A DNA stretch of 36,485 nt from contig JBKEAR010000024.1 of the NCBI GenBank assembly GCA_047972425.1, positions 1 through 36,485 on the forward strand, written 5' to 3'. This document shows positions 16,741 to 23,802 of this stretch, in pieces. This stretch comes from JBKEAR01 sp047972425. Lineage in GTDB: Bacteria; Pseudomonadota; Alphaproteobacteria; JBKEAR01. A program made the translations under genes and the position numbers. Below the pieces are notes generated by a model. That model saw only the letters and a list, made by a program, of their open reading frames with translations. It was not told the origin of the DNA and searched no databases. Within the stretch, counting starts at the first letter, position 1; every line of letters starts with the position of its first letter.

Positions 16741-17364
16741 ATGTTTAAAAAATCACATACCAAATTTTTAGCAATCCTTTTGAGTGTTTGGGGCATGTTT
16801 GCACTTTCGGCATCGGCTCTTACGGCGAAAGAAAAGCAAACCCTAGAGTTTTTGGCAAGCGAGTTTAACAAAGTTTCTACTGTTAAAGCCAACTTCTCCC
16901 AAACAAGCTCCCGTGGGGGCAGTGCATCGGGGCGGTTGCTTATGAGCCGTCCGGGTAAAATGCGCATGCAATATGATACCCCCGTGAGTGATGCTGCTCT
17001 TATTGTAAACTCGGGTGTTACCTTGTGGTGGGAAGCCGGTAAAAAACGTAATATCCCCACAGGCCAAACCCCCATTAAAGCCATGGTACAAAAAAACTTT
17101 AGCTTTTTTGATAATGATATCAAAATCTTAGATTATAACGAAAGCGGTAATAATGTAAGCGTAACCATGCAATGGAAACCCCGCCCGCAAGATGGCTATT
17201 TAACCGTAACCATGACCAAAAATAAGCCCGTTGTGATTAAAGGCTGGTCCATGAGCGATACCGATGGCAATGTGGTAAATATCAACTTATCCAATATTCA
17301 GTTTGGTGTTTCGGCACCTAATAAATATTTCCAAGTCAACACGCCGGTTTCTTGGCCAAAATAA
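16741..17364 (+). CDS. lolA: Outer-membrane lipoprotein carrier protein LolA
   Basis: LolA carries lipoproteins across the periplasm from LolCDE to the outer membrane. The 207-residue protein has a signal peptide (basic MFKKSHTK, hydrophobic 10-25, cut near SASA or LTA) and the typical features VKANFSQTSSRGG.SASGRLLMSRPGKMRMQYD, a lipid-cavity beta-sheet, and a YLTVTM stretch with SMSDTDGNVVNINLSNIQFG near the end. It follows ftsK by 17 bp and is probably the last gene of that transcript. No LolB-like protein is visible nearby. Confidence 0.92.
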   Translation: MFKKSHTKFLAILLSVWGMFALSASALTAKEKQTLEFLASEFNKVSTVKANFSQTSSRGGSASGRLLMSRPGKMRMQYDTPVSDAALIVNSGVTLWWEAGKKRNIPTGQTPIKAMVQKNFSFFDNDIKILDYNESGNNVSVTMQWKPRPQDGYLTVTMTKNKPVVIKGWSMSDTDGNVVNINLSNIQFGVSAPNKYFQVNTPVSWPK

Positions 17365-17410
17365 CTAACTTCGTTAGAATGAATTTATGCGCGCTTTATA
17401 TGTAGCCGCT

Positions 17411-17481
17411 ATTGCCAGCTTGATTGGCAATCTGGTAAATATAAGATACAACTGCAAAAGATGCCCAATCAAGTTGGGCAT
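17411..17481. repeat. Pair of short hairpins downstream of lolA
   Basis: ATTGCCA/TGGCAAT (17411-17417 with 17425-17431) and ATGCCCAA/TTGGGCAT (17461-17468 with 17474-17481) are perfect stems with loops of 7 and 5 nt. Both loops include a TGAT or ATCA-like core, so they look related. Neither has a T run, so they look like REP-type palindromes more than terminators. Confidence 0.6.
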
Positions 17482-17500
17482 GACGATAAAATCTAAAAAA

Positions 17501-17639
17501 TAATCCCCTCTTTTAGAGGGGTGAGTTGCAAGGCAACTCGGGGTGTGTTCGGTCTTTACATAGTAAAAACGATTGAATATTCTCTTTTTATGCATAACAC
17601 ATCACATCACTCGTGACACCCCTCTGGAAGAGGGGATAA
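17501..17639. repeat. MITE-like element with palindromic terminal inverted repeats
   Basis: A 139-bp unit bounded by imperfect 23-bp inverted repeats (17501-17523 and 17617-17639, about 20 of 23 bases matching by eye). Each end is itself a small palindrome built on CCCCTCTNNNAGAGGGG. Inside the left end is a further stem GAGTTGC/GCAACTC. No transposase is encoded. A flanking target-site duplication was not evident. Confidence 0.5.
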
Positions 17640-17688
17640 GTTTCTCCGTTTATTCTGAATTAACAAATGCTTGCAATTTTTAAATGAC

Positions 17689-17723
17689 TAATCAGACTCC
17701 TGCGTAAAGCAGGAGTCTGATTA
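17689..17723. repeat. Long perfect hairpin with 15-bp arms
   Basis: TAATCAGACTCCTGC (17689-17703) and its exact complement (17709-17723) surround the loop GTAAA. It lacks a clear T run on either strand. It is too perfect to be chance and is not tied to an adjacent gene end. Confidence 0.7.
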
Positions 17724-17799
17724 AAAGATTTGATTCTTTATATTTCCCATTATATAGTCTATACATAATAAAATGATTATATAAACATCAGTAATAATT

Positions 17800-17915
17800 T
17801 GATGCTAAGGGGTTTGCAACCCGTAAAGCCGAAGGCTTTCTAAAAAAAGATAACTTGTCTCCGACAAGATATAATCCCCGCACACAGCTACGCTGTGGGC
17901 AACCTCAAAGCATTA
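17800..17915. repeat. Cloverleaf-like palindromic unit
   Basis: An imperfect outer inverted repeat (TGATGCTAAGGGGTTTGCAACC at 17799-17820, given here only by its ends, against GGGCAACCTCAAAGCATTA ending at 17915) encloses three perfect 6-bp hairpins with 3-nt loops: AAAGCC/GGCTTT (17825-17839), CTTGTC/GACAAG (17854-17868) and CACAGC/GCTGTG (17883-17897). Together they give a four-armed fold in RNA or single-stranded DNA. It is not a tRNA: the arms have no anticodon or T-loop features. Confidence 0.5.
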
Positions 17916-17955
17916 GGTAATACTAAAATTTATTATCATTTTAAGTAGTATTACC
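17916..17955. repeat. 10-bp inverted repeat next to the cloverleaf unit
   Basis: GGTAATACTA (17916-17925) and TAGTATTACC (17946-17955) are perfect complements around 20 AT-rich bases. It directly abuts the preceding four-armed unit. Confidence 0.5.
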
Positions 17956-18308
17956 TATATCAGAAATGACGATTGTTTGATACAGCTCATGTAAATTCAA
18001 GTAAGTGAAGTTTTTGTTCTCTATTTGTTCTTTACAAAATAAAAGTTTTATGCTATGATTATCTATAATGCAAAAATAACAATCAAACGAAGTTTGTCCC
18101 CTCCTTGGATGGGTGGGTTTGCTACTCAAATATTTATCGCTACAATAAATTAAAGCTGATAACAAAATCTTAGGGCTTTTAGCCGTAACTCTTTTGCAGA
18201 GAGCATGATTATTGTTTTTAATAAAAATATATAGTAAACTGATAATATTATATAGCATCTCTTAATATTATATTATCACCACCGAGCAAAAGCTGAGGAA
18301 AATAGGTA

Positions 18309-18914
18309 ATGTCTACAGAATTTTTATTATATTCACTCATTGTTATTTTGTTGCCGGGTACAGGGGTTTTATATACGGTGGCGGTAGGGCTAAACAAAGG
18401 TTTTCGCTTAAGTGTAGCTGCGGCATTGGGTTGTAGTTTAGGTATTATGCCTGCCGCATTGGCATCTATTTTGGGTTTGGCGGCTATTTTTCACACAAGT
18501 GCAATAGCTTTTCAAGCTGTAAAATATATGGGGGTTGCTTATTTATTTTATATGGCTTGGAGCATGTTTAAAGAGCATGGCAGTTTTAATATTAATCAAC
18601 AGCATATCCCGAAATCGACCCTGATAACCATAAAAGATGGTATTGTCCTTAATATTTTAAACCCGAAGCTTTCCTTTTTCTTTTTAGCGTTTCTCCCACA
18701 ATTTTTACCAGATGGCAACGGAAATACCACGATAACACTCATATATTTAGCCATTATATTTATGGTAATGACTTTTGTTGTTTTTATATTATATGGTGCA
18801 TTTGCCTCTTTAGCCCGAACTTATATTTTAACACGCCCAAAAGTGGTTAAAGGTTTACGTTATATTTTTGCGGGGGCTTTTGCCTTTTTGGGCATACGCT
18901 TAGCATCCTCATAA
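18309..18914 (+). CDS. LysE/RhtB-family exporter
   Basis: The 201-residue inner-membrane protein has about six hydrophobic helices and the N-terminal family pattern (LLPGTGVLYTVAVGLNKGFRLSVAAALG), with PGT instead of the more usual PGP at 16-18, and the mid-protein signature KDGIVLNILNPKLSFFFLAFLPQF. Members export amino acids such as lysine, homoserine, threonine or leucine using the proton gradient. The substrate here cannot be told. It lies just upstream of trpB (85 bp gap), in the place where trpF is often found, and after the palindrome-rich gap. Confidence 0.88.
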   Translation: MSTEFLLYSLIVILLPGTGVLYTVAVGLNKGFRLSVAAALGCSLGIMPAALASILGLAAIFHTSAIAFQAVKYMGVAYLFYMAWSMFKEHGSFNINQQHIPKSTLITIKDGIVLNILNPKLSFFFLAFLPQFLPDGNGNTTITLIYLAIIFMVMTFVVFILYGAFASLARTYILTRPKVVKGLRYIFAGAFAFLGIRLASS

Positions 18915-18999
18915 AACATACAAACAAAATCATTGTATCCCAATTTAAACTTTGGCATTATAGGGGCACTTTAAATATCAGAGTAAAGGTGCATAGGAT

Positions 19000-20205
19000 A
19001 TGAAGTCGTATCAAACAAGCCCCGATGATTTGGGGCGCTTTGGCGAATATGGTGGGCGTTTTGTTGCCGAAACTTTAATGCCGCTTATAAGAGAGCTAGA
19101 ACAAGCTTGGAATATTGCCCGAGATGACAAAAGCTTTTGGGCGGAGTATCGTGCCCTTTGTGCCAATTATGTCGGCCGCCCCAGCCCCCTTTGGCATGCC
19201 CAAAGATTAAGTGCCGAGTTGGGTGGCGCGCAAATTTGGTTTAAGCGCGAAGATTGCAACCATACCGGCGCCCATAAAATTAATAATGTTTTGGGGCAAA
19301 TCCTTTTAGCTCGCCGTATGGGTAAAAAACGCATTATTGCCGAAACCGGAGCAGGGCAGCATGGCGTAGCAACGGCAACGGTTTGCGCATTATTTAACCA
19401 CCCTTGCGTGGTATATATGGGTGCGTTAGATGTAGAGCGGCAAAAGCCCAATGTATTCCGCATGAATGCCCTTGGTGCCGAGGTTGTGCCGGTAACATCG
19501 GGTAACCATACCTTAAAAGATGCTTTAAACGAGGCCTTGCGCGATTGGGTAAGCAATGTGGATGATACTTTTTATATTATCGGTACCGTTGCCGGGCCGC
19601 ACCCTTACCCGGAAATGGTACGGGAGTTTCACCGTATTATCGGCCAAGAAACAAAAGCGCAATTTGCTGCCCAAAATGATGGTAAGTTACCCGATAGCTT
19701 AGTGGCTTGCGTGGGTGGCGGCTCGAATGCGATTGGGTTATTTTACGACTTTTTAAATGAGGATAATGTGCGCATTGTAGGTGTAGAACCTGCGGGTAAA
19801 GGTATAGAAACCGGTGAGCATGCGGCATCCTTAGGCGAGGGCGAACCGGGTGTTTTACATGGTAACCTTACTTATTTAATCCAAGATAAAGACGGGCAAA
19901 TTATCGAGCCTTGGTCGGTTTCGGCCGGGTTGGATTACCCCGGTGTGGGGCCCGAGCATTCGTGGCTTAAAGATCAAAAACGGGTGGAATATCCCAATGT
20001 AACCGATGAAGAAGCCCTTAAAGCCTTTGAAACTTGCACAAAGTTTGAAGGGATTATTCCGGCATTAGAAAGTGCGCATGCCATTGCATGGGCAATTAAA
20101 GAAGCACCAAAATTACCAAAAAATCATCATATGGTGGTGAATATGTCTGGCCGTGGGGATAAAGATATGGCAACTTTTGCTGCATGGAAAGGGGTGAATT
20201 TATAA
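19000..20205 (+). CDS. trpB: Tryptophan synthase beta chain
   Basis: TrpB condenses indole with serine, using PLP, to make tryptophan. The 401-residue protein has the PLP lysine Lys93 in HTGAHKINN, the catalytic region ETGAGQHGVA, the phosphate-cradle CVGGGSNAIG, and the late SAGLDYPGVGPEHS. One small deviation is Cys before NHTGAHK where Leu is common. The length is normal. It overlaps trpA by one base (TAATG), which couples translation of the two subunits of the alpha2beta2 complex. Confidence 0.98.
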   Translation: MKSYQTSPDDLGRFGEYGGRFVAETLMPLIRELEQAWNIARDDKSFWAEYRALCANYVGRPSPLWHAQRLSAELGGAQIWFKREDCNHTGAHKINNVLGQILLARRMGKKRIIAETGAGQHGVATATVCALFNHPCVVYMGALDVERQKPNVFRMNALGAEVVPVTSGNHTLKDALNEALRDWVSNVDDTFYIIGTVAGPHPYPEMVREFHRIIGQETKAQFAAQNDGKLPDSLVACVGGGSNAIGLFYDFLNEDNVRIVGVEPAGKGIETGEHAASLGEGEPGVLHGNLTYLIQDKDGQIIEPWSVSAGLDYPGVGPEHSWLKDQKRVEYPNVTDEEALKAFETCTKFEGIIPALESAHAIAWAIKEAPKLPKNHHMVVNMSGRGDKDMATFAAWKGVNL

Positions 20206-21011
20206 TGGGACGCATTACAGATAAGCTCAACCAAACCAAAGCCGATGGCCGTGCCGCCCTTGTTACTTATGTCATGGCGGGTGACCCGAATTTAGAGGAT
20301 TCGGCAAAAATTTTGGCTATGTTATCCCATGCGGGTGCCGATATTATTGAGCTGGGTATGCCTTTTACCGACCCTGTGGCCGATGGCCCGACTATTCAAT
20401 TAGCTGGGGAGCGGGCGATAAAATCGGGTACAAATGTGGGTAAAATCTTTGCGATGGTTAAAAATTTCCGCCAGTCAAACGATACCACGCCTATTATCTT
20501 AATGGGTTATTATAATCCGGTATATCATTATGGCAGCCAAGCTTTTTTAGATGACGCAAAAGCGGCAGGGGTTGACGGTTTTATTATTGTAGACTTACCT
20601 TTAGAGGAGACAGCGCAGTTTCAGGAGCCGGCTCAAAATATGGGGTTCGATTTTATATCGCTGATTACACCCGCAACACCAAACGGGCGGATAAAAGCGA
20701 TTAGCGACCAAGCATCGGGCTTTTTATATTATGTTTCGATAACCGGTATTACAGGTACAAAATCGGCCACGCAATCCGACTTACAAAATGCGATAAAACG
20801 CATTAAGCAAAATAGTCAATTGCCTATTGCCATCGGATTTGGTATTAATGATGCTTTAAAGGCCAAACAGGCCGGTGAAATTGCCGATGCTGTTGTTGTG
20901 GGCTCTTCAATTGTTGGGCGTATAGCCCAAGCGGGTGAAAAACCCATAGAAGATGTGCTGCAAAATGTTGAAAGCTTTGTTTCATCGTTAAGCCAAGCGC
21001 TTAAGAGTTAA
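20205..21011 (+). CDS. trpA: Tryptophan synthase alpha chain
   Basis: TrpA splits indole-3-glycerol phosphate and channels indole to TrpB. From the ATG at 20205 the protein has 268 residues, placing the catalytic pair at Glu49 (ADIIELGMPF) and Asp60 (DPVADGPTIQ), as in the Salmonella enzyme. An in-frame ATG at 20184 would add seven residues inside trpB and spoil this register. The phosphate-binding loop GFGIND and the VVGSSIV segment are present. accD follows after 22 bp. Confidence 0.98.
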   Translation: MGRITDKLNQTKADGRAALVTYVMAGDPNLEDSAKILAMLSHAGADIIELGMPFTDPVADGPTIQLAGERAIKSGTNVGKIFAMVKNFRQSNDTTPIILMGYYNPVYHYGSQAFLDDAKAAGVDGFIIVDLPLEETAQFQEPAQNMGFDFISLITPATPNGRIKAISDQASGFLYYVSITGITGTKSATQSDLQNAIKRIKQNSQLPIAIGFGINDALKAKQAGEIADAVVVGSSIVGRIAQAGEKPIEDVLQNVESFVSSLSQALKS

Positions 21012-21033
21012 GCTGTTATAAGGAGTTATAACC

Positions 21034-22020
21034 ATGAACTGGATACGCAATTATGTACGCCCGACCTTACGGGGATTAGTGGGCAGTAGTAAAAGAGATG
21101 TTCCTGATAATTTATGGATAAAATGCCCCAATTGTGAGCAAATGATTTTTAGTAAAGATTTAGAAAAAAATCTGAAAGTTTGCCCCAAATGCGACCATCA
21201 TATGCGGCTTAATGCGCCAGAGCGTATTGCTTTATTATTTGATAAAGATGCCTTTGAGGTGATAGAAACACCCAAGGCACCCAATGATCCGCTTAAATTT
21301 AAAGATAGTAAATCTTATACATCGCGCATAAAAGCAGCCCGTAGCAAAACCGGCCGCGATGATGCGATTGTTGTGGCCAAAGGCACAATTGGCGGTGTTA
21401 AGGCGGTTGTTGCCGCATTCGATTTTGATTATATGGGCGGCTCTATGGGCATTGCCGTGGGCGAGGGTTTAGTGCAAGCGGCAGAAATTGCTGTTAAAGA
21501 AAAATTACCGTTTATTGCTATTCCGGCATCGGGTGGGGCGCGTATGCAAGAGGGTATATTATCGCTGATGCAAATGGCACGCTCCACCGTGGGTGTAGAA
21601 AAAGTCAAAGAAGCCGGCCTTCCTTATATTGTAGTGCTGACCGACCCGACAACAGGGGGTGTTTCGGCATCATTTGCCATGTTGGGCGATATTCATTTGG
21701 CCGAAAAAGGCAGCCTTATCGGTTTTGCGGGTGCAAGGGTAATAGAGCAAACCGTGCGCGAAACATTGCCCGAGGGCTTTCAGCGTGCGGAATATCTGGA
21801 AGAACATGGCATGGTGGATCGTGTGGTGCATCGCCATCAGCTTAAAAAGGAATTGGCTGATATTTTAACGCTTCTTATGGCGGGTATCCAAGGTAAAAAA
21901 GTAGAAAATATGCCCAAAGTAGAGGTGATTAAGGAAGTGGTAGAAGAAAATACCGCTAAAGCTGCGGCCGAAAGCCATGATATCGCCGAGAAAAAAGAGG
22001 CAAAATCTAAAAAGAAATGA
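21034..22020 (+). CDS. accD: Acetyl-CoA carboxylase carboxyltransferase subunit beta
   Basis: AccD carries half of the carboxyltransferase site that makes malonyl-CoA for fatty-acid synthesis. The 328-residue protein has the N-terminal zinc ribbon with C31, C34, C50 and C53, then the crotonase-like domain (GGSMGIAVGEGLVQAAE, IPASGGARMQEGILSLMQMA, DPTTGGVSASFAMLGD, AGARVIEQTVRE). The last 35 residues form a Lys/Glu-rich tail typical of some alphaproteobacterial AccD. It overlaps folC by four bases (ATGA). Confidence 0.98.
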   Translation: MNWIRNYVRPTLRGLVGSSKRDVPDNLWIKCPNCEQMIFSKDLEKNLKVCPKCDHHMRLNAPERIALLFDKDAFEVIETPKAPNDPLKFKDSKSYTSRIKAARSKTGRDDAIVVAKGTIGGVKAVVAAFDFDYMGGSMGIAVGEGLVQAAEIAVKEKLPFIAIPASGGARMQEGILSLMQMARSTVGVEKVKEAGLPYIVVLTDPTTGGVSASFAMLGDIHLAEKGSLIGFAGARVIEQTVRETLPEGFQRAEYLEEHGMVDRVVHRHQLKKELADILTLLMAGIQGKKVENMPKVEVIKEVVEENTAKAAAESHDIAEKKEAKSKKK

Positions 22021-23279
22021 CCAACATCAATCAGTTGTTAGACGGGTTATCCCAATTGCACCCAAAGGTAATTGATTTATCTTTGGGTCGTCTTTTATCT
22101 TTGCTAAAAAAGTTAGATAACCCCCATTTAAAATTACCCCCCACCATTCATATTGCGGGCACTAATGGTAAAGGCAGCACACAAGCTTTTTTAAAATCTA
22201 TTTTACAAGCCCATGGTAAAACGGTGCATGCTTATACCTCGCCCCATTTGGTAAAATTTAATGAGCGTATAGAATTATGCGGCCAAGCCATTAGCGATGA
22301 TGATTTGAGTGAGCTGATTTTAGAGGTTCAAAAAGTCAATGACGGCGAAGCGATTACCTTTTTTGAGGTGACAACCGCCATTGCGTTTTTGGCTTTTAGT
22401 CGTGTACCGGCGGATTATTTATTGTTAGAGGTCGGTTTGGGTGGGCGCTTTGATGCGACCAATGTGATTGAACAATCTGTAGCTACGGCAATTACGCCGA
22501 TTGATATTGATCATCAAGAATTTTTAGGCTCGGATATTGTGAAAATTGCGGCCGAAAAAGCAGGGATTTTGCGTAAAAACACCCCAAGCTATTGGGCAAA
22601 ACAACAAAAAGTTGTAACGGACGAGCTGGTACGCCAAGCTAAAAATATCGACTGCCCCTATAAACAAGAAGGGACAAACTGGTTGGTAACCCCCAAGGCT
22701 TGGCAAATGGGCAAAAATTCATTGCCGTTAACTAACTTAGGGCTTGAAGGGGTGCATCAGAACCAAAATGCAGCTCTTGCGCTCAGCTTACTTAAAGATA
22801 TTTTGGGTGATGAATTTGATGATACAAAAGCCTTGTTGGGTTTAAAAAATGTTTCTTGGCCGGCAAGGTTGCAGCAAGTTGGGGTGAATAAATTTTTACC
22901 AACATCATTTTCCCATGAGTTATGGCTCGATGGTGCCCATAATCCCCATGGGGCAAAAGCGCTTGCGGCACATATAAAAGACCAATGGGGCGATCAGCCC
23001 ATTTACCTTATTATGGGTATGCTTAATAATCGAAATGCCGATGAATGGTTAGAAAGTTTTGATGGTTTGATTGCCGAGGCTGTAACCATTCCGCTTACCT
23101 CTACAACCAATGGGCATAGTCCGCAAGATTTGCAATATGCACTGCAAAAGCGCGATATTAAATCCACAGCATTTATGGATATGCCATCGGCTTTTGAATA
23201 TTTGTCTCATTTGCCAAAGGGGCGCATATTAATGGCCGGCTCACTTTATATGATTGGTGAATTTCTGAGCCAAATTTAA
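22017..23279 (+). CDS. folC: Bifunctional folylpolyglutamate/dihydrofolate synthase
   Basis: FolC joins glutamate to dihydropteroate and adds further glutamates to folates. The 420-residue Mur-ligase-type protein has the P-loop HIAGTNGKGST (45-55), the YTSPHLVKFNERI segment, a VGLGGRFDATN motif, DHQEFLG, and the C-terminal domain start LWLDGAHNPHG. Its ATG overlaps the accD stop. A strong terminator follows, ending the trpB-trpA-accD-folC transcript. Confidence 0.96.
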   Translation: MTNINQLLDGLSQLHPKVIDLSLGRLLSLLKKLDNPHLKLPPTIHIAGTNGKGSTQAFLKSILQAHGKTVHAYTSPHLVKFNERIELCGQAISDDDLSELILEVQKVNDGEAITFFEVTTAIAFLAFSRVPADYLLLEVGLGGRFDATNVIEQSVATAITPIDIDHQEFLGSDIVKIAAEKAGILRKNTPSYWAKQQKVVTDELVRQAKNIDCPYKQEGTNWLVTPKAWQMGKNSLPLTNLGLEGVHQNQNAALALSLLKDILGDEFDDTKALLGLKNVSWPARLQQVGVNKFLPTSFSHELWLDGAHNPHGAKALAAHIKDQWGDQPIYLIMGMLNNRNADEWLESFDGLIAEAVTIPLTSTTNGHSPQDLQYALQKRDIKSTAFMDMPSAFEYLSHLPKGRILMAGSLYMIGEFLSQI

Positions 23280-23306
23280 ATTATGATATAGCTTTTTTCT
23301 ATTGCT

Positions 23307-23337
23307 TACCCAACTTTTTTAGTTGGGTATTTTTTTA
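23307..23337 (+). terminator. Rho-independent terminator after folC
   Basis: TACCCAAC (23307-23314) and GTTGGGTA (23322-23329) form an 8-bp stem followed directly by a run of eight T. Confidence 0.9.
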
Positions 23338-23398
23338 ATGATATCAATAGTTTCTTTATGATGATGATACAAAAATAGTGATTGCATTATTTTTTTTC

Positions 23399-23445
23399 TG
23401 TGATAATCTGACTTGAAAATAACAAAATATGATACAAAACGTATC
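23399..23445 (+). promoter_or_regulatory. Possible promoter and operator of the symporter operon
   Basis: TGTGATAAT (23399-23407) resembles an extended -10 element. A small inverted repeat GATAC-AAAAC-GTATC lies at 23431-23445, shortly after the expected start, and could be an operator. Both are weak matches. Confidence 0.3.
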
Positions 23446-23478
23446 GAAAAACAATAACAAGATTGACATGGAGGCAAA

Positions 23479-23799
23479 ATGTCACAAAATGAGAAAGCAA
23501 GAGATAATCGCTATTGGCAGGCCAATTTGCGATTACTCGTTGGCTGTATGATTGTATGGTTCATATGTTCTATCGGCTTTGGCGTTATTTTTAAAGATCA
23601 GCTCGATAATATCAGAATAGGCGGTGCAGGGCTTGGCTTTTGGTTTGCCCAGCAAGGGGCTATTTATTCCTTTTTGCTGATTATTATCTTTTACGCATGG
23701 CGCATGGGTAAAATAGAAAAAGAATTTCATGTTGTGGAAAAAGAATATCATGTTCCCGATGATGAATTTACCAATGCAGATCAGGCACAGGGGAGCTAA
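23479..23799 (+). CDS. DUF4212 small subunit of a sodium:solute symporter
   Basis: The 106-residue protein has two membrane helices (about 16-36 and 53-75) and charged ends. It matches the DUF4212 family (MSQNEKARDNRYWQANLRLLVG...WFICSIGFGVIF..., FWFAQQGAIYSF), found as the small partner just upstream of VC_2705-type sodium:solute symporters. A strong GGAGG precedes the ATG. The stop is 3 bp before the large subunit, so the two are made together. Confidence 0.9.
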   Translation: MSQNEKARDNRYWQANLRLLVGCMIVWFICSIGFGVIFKDQLDNIRIGGAGLGFWFAQQGAIYSFLLIIIFYAWRMGKIEKEFHVVEKEYHVPDDEFTNADQAQGS

Positions 23800-23802
23800 G
23801 TA

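Larger units (their letters stand above)
17365..18308. other. Gene-poor, palindrome-rich intergenic region
   Basis: About 940 bp without a convincing gene. It holds short perfect hairpins right after lolA (17365-17377, 17411-17431, 17461-17481), a MITE-like unit (17501-17639), a 15-bp-arm hairpin (17689-17723), a cloverleaf-like unit (17800-17915), a 10-bp inverted repeat (17916-17955) and a degenerate copy of the C/G-rich repeat near 18096-18119. The open frames on the minus strand read through these palindromes and have no good ribosome-binding sites. Confidence 0.75.

Noticed and set aside
17374..17595. Minus-strand open frame of 73 codons
   Set aside because: It is a translation of the palindromes after lolA and of the MITE-like unit, with low-complexity hydrophobic content and no ribosome-binding site.
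17800..17915. tRNA or tmRNA in the four-armed unit
   Set aside because: The hairpins have 6-bp stems with 3-nt loops, no anticodon loop of seven bases, no GTTCRA T-loop and no CCA-type acceptor end.
17501..17955. CRISPR array
   Set aside because: The repeats are inverted palindromes of differing sequence and spacing, not regular direct repeats with unique spacers, and no cas genes are near.
17941..18258. Minus-strand open frame of 105 codons
   Set aside because: It reads through a repeat copy and the 10-bp inverted repeat, has its purine stretch directly against the ATG with no spacing, and resembles no family. Treated as non-coding.
20184..20204. Earlier start for trpA inside trpB
   Set aside because: The ATG at 20205 gives the canonical Glu49/Asp60 register and TAATG coupling with trpB.
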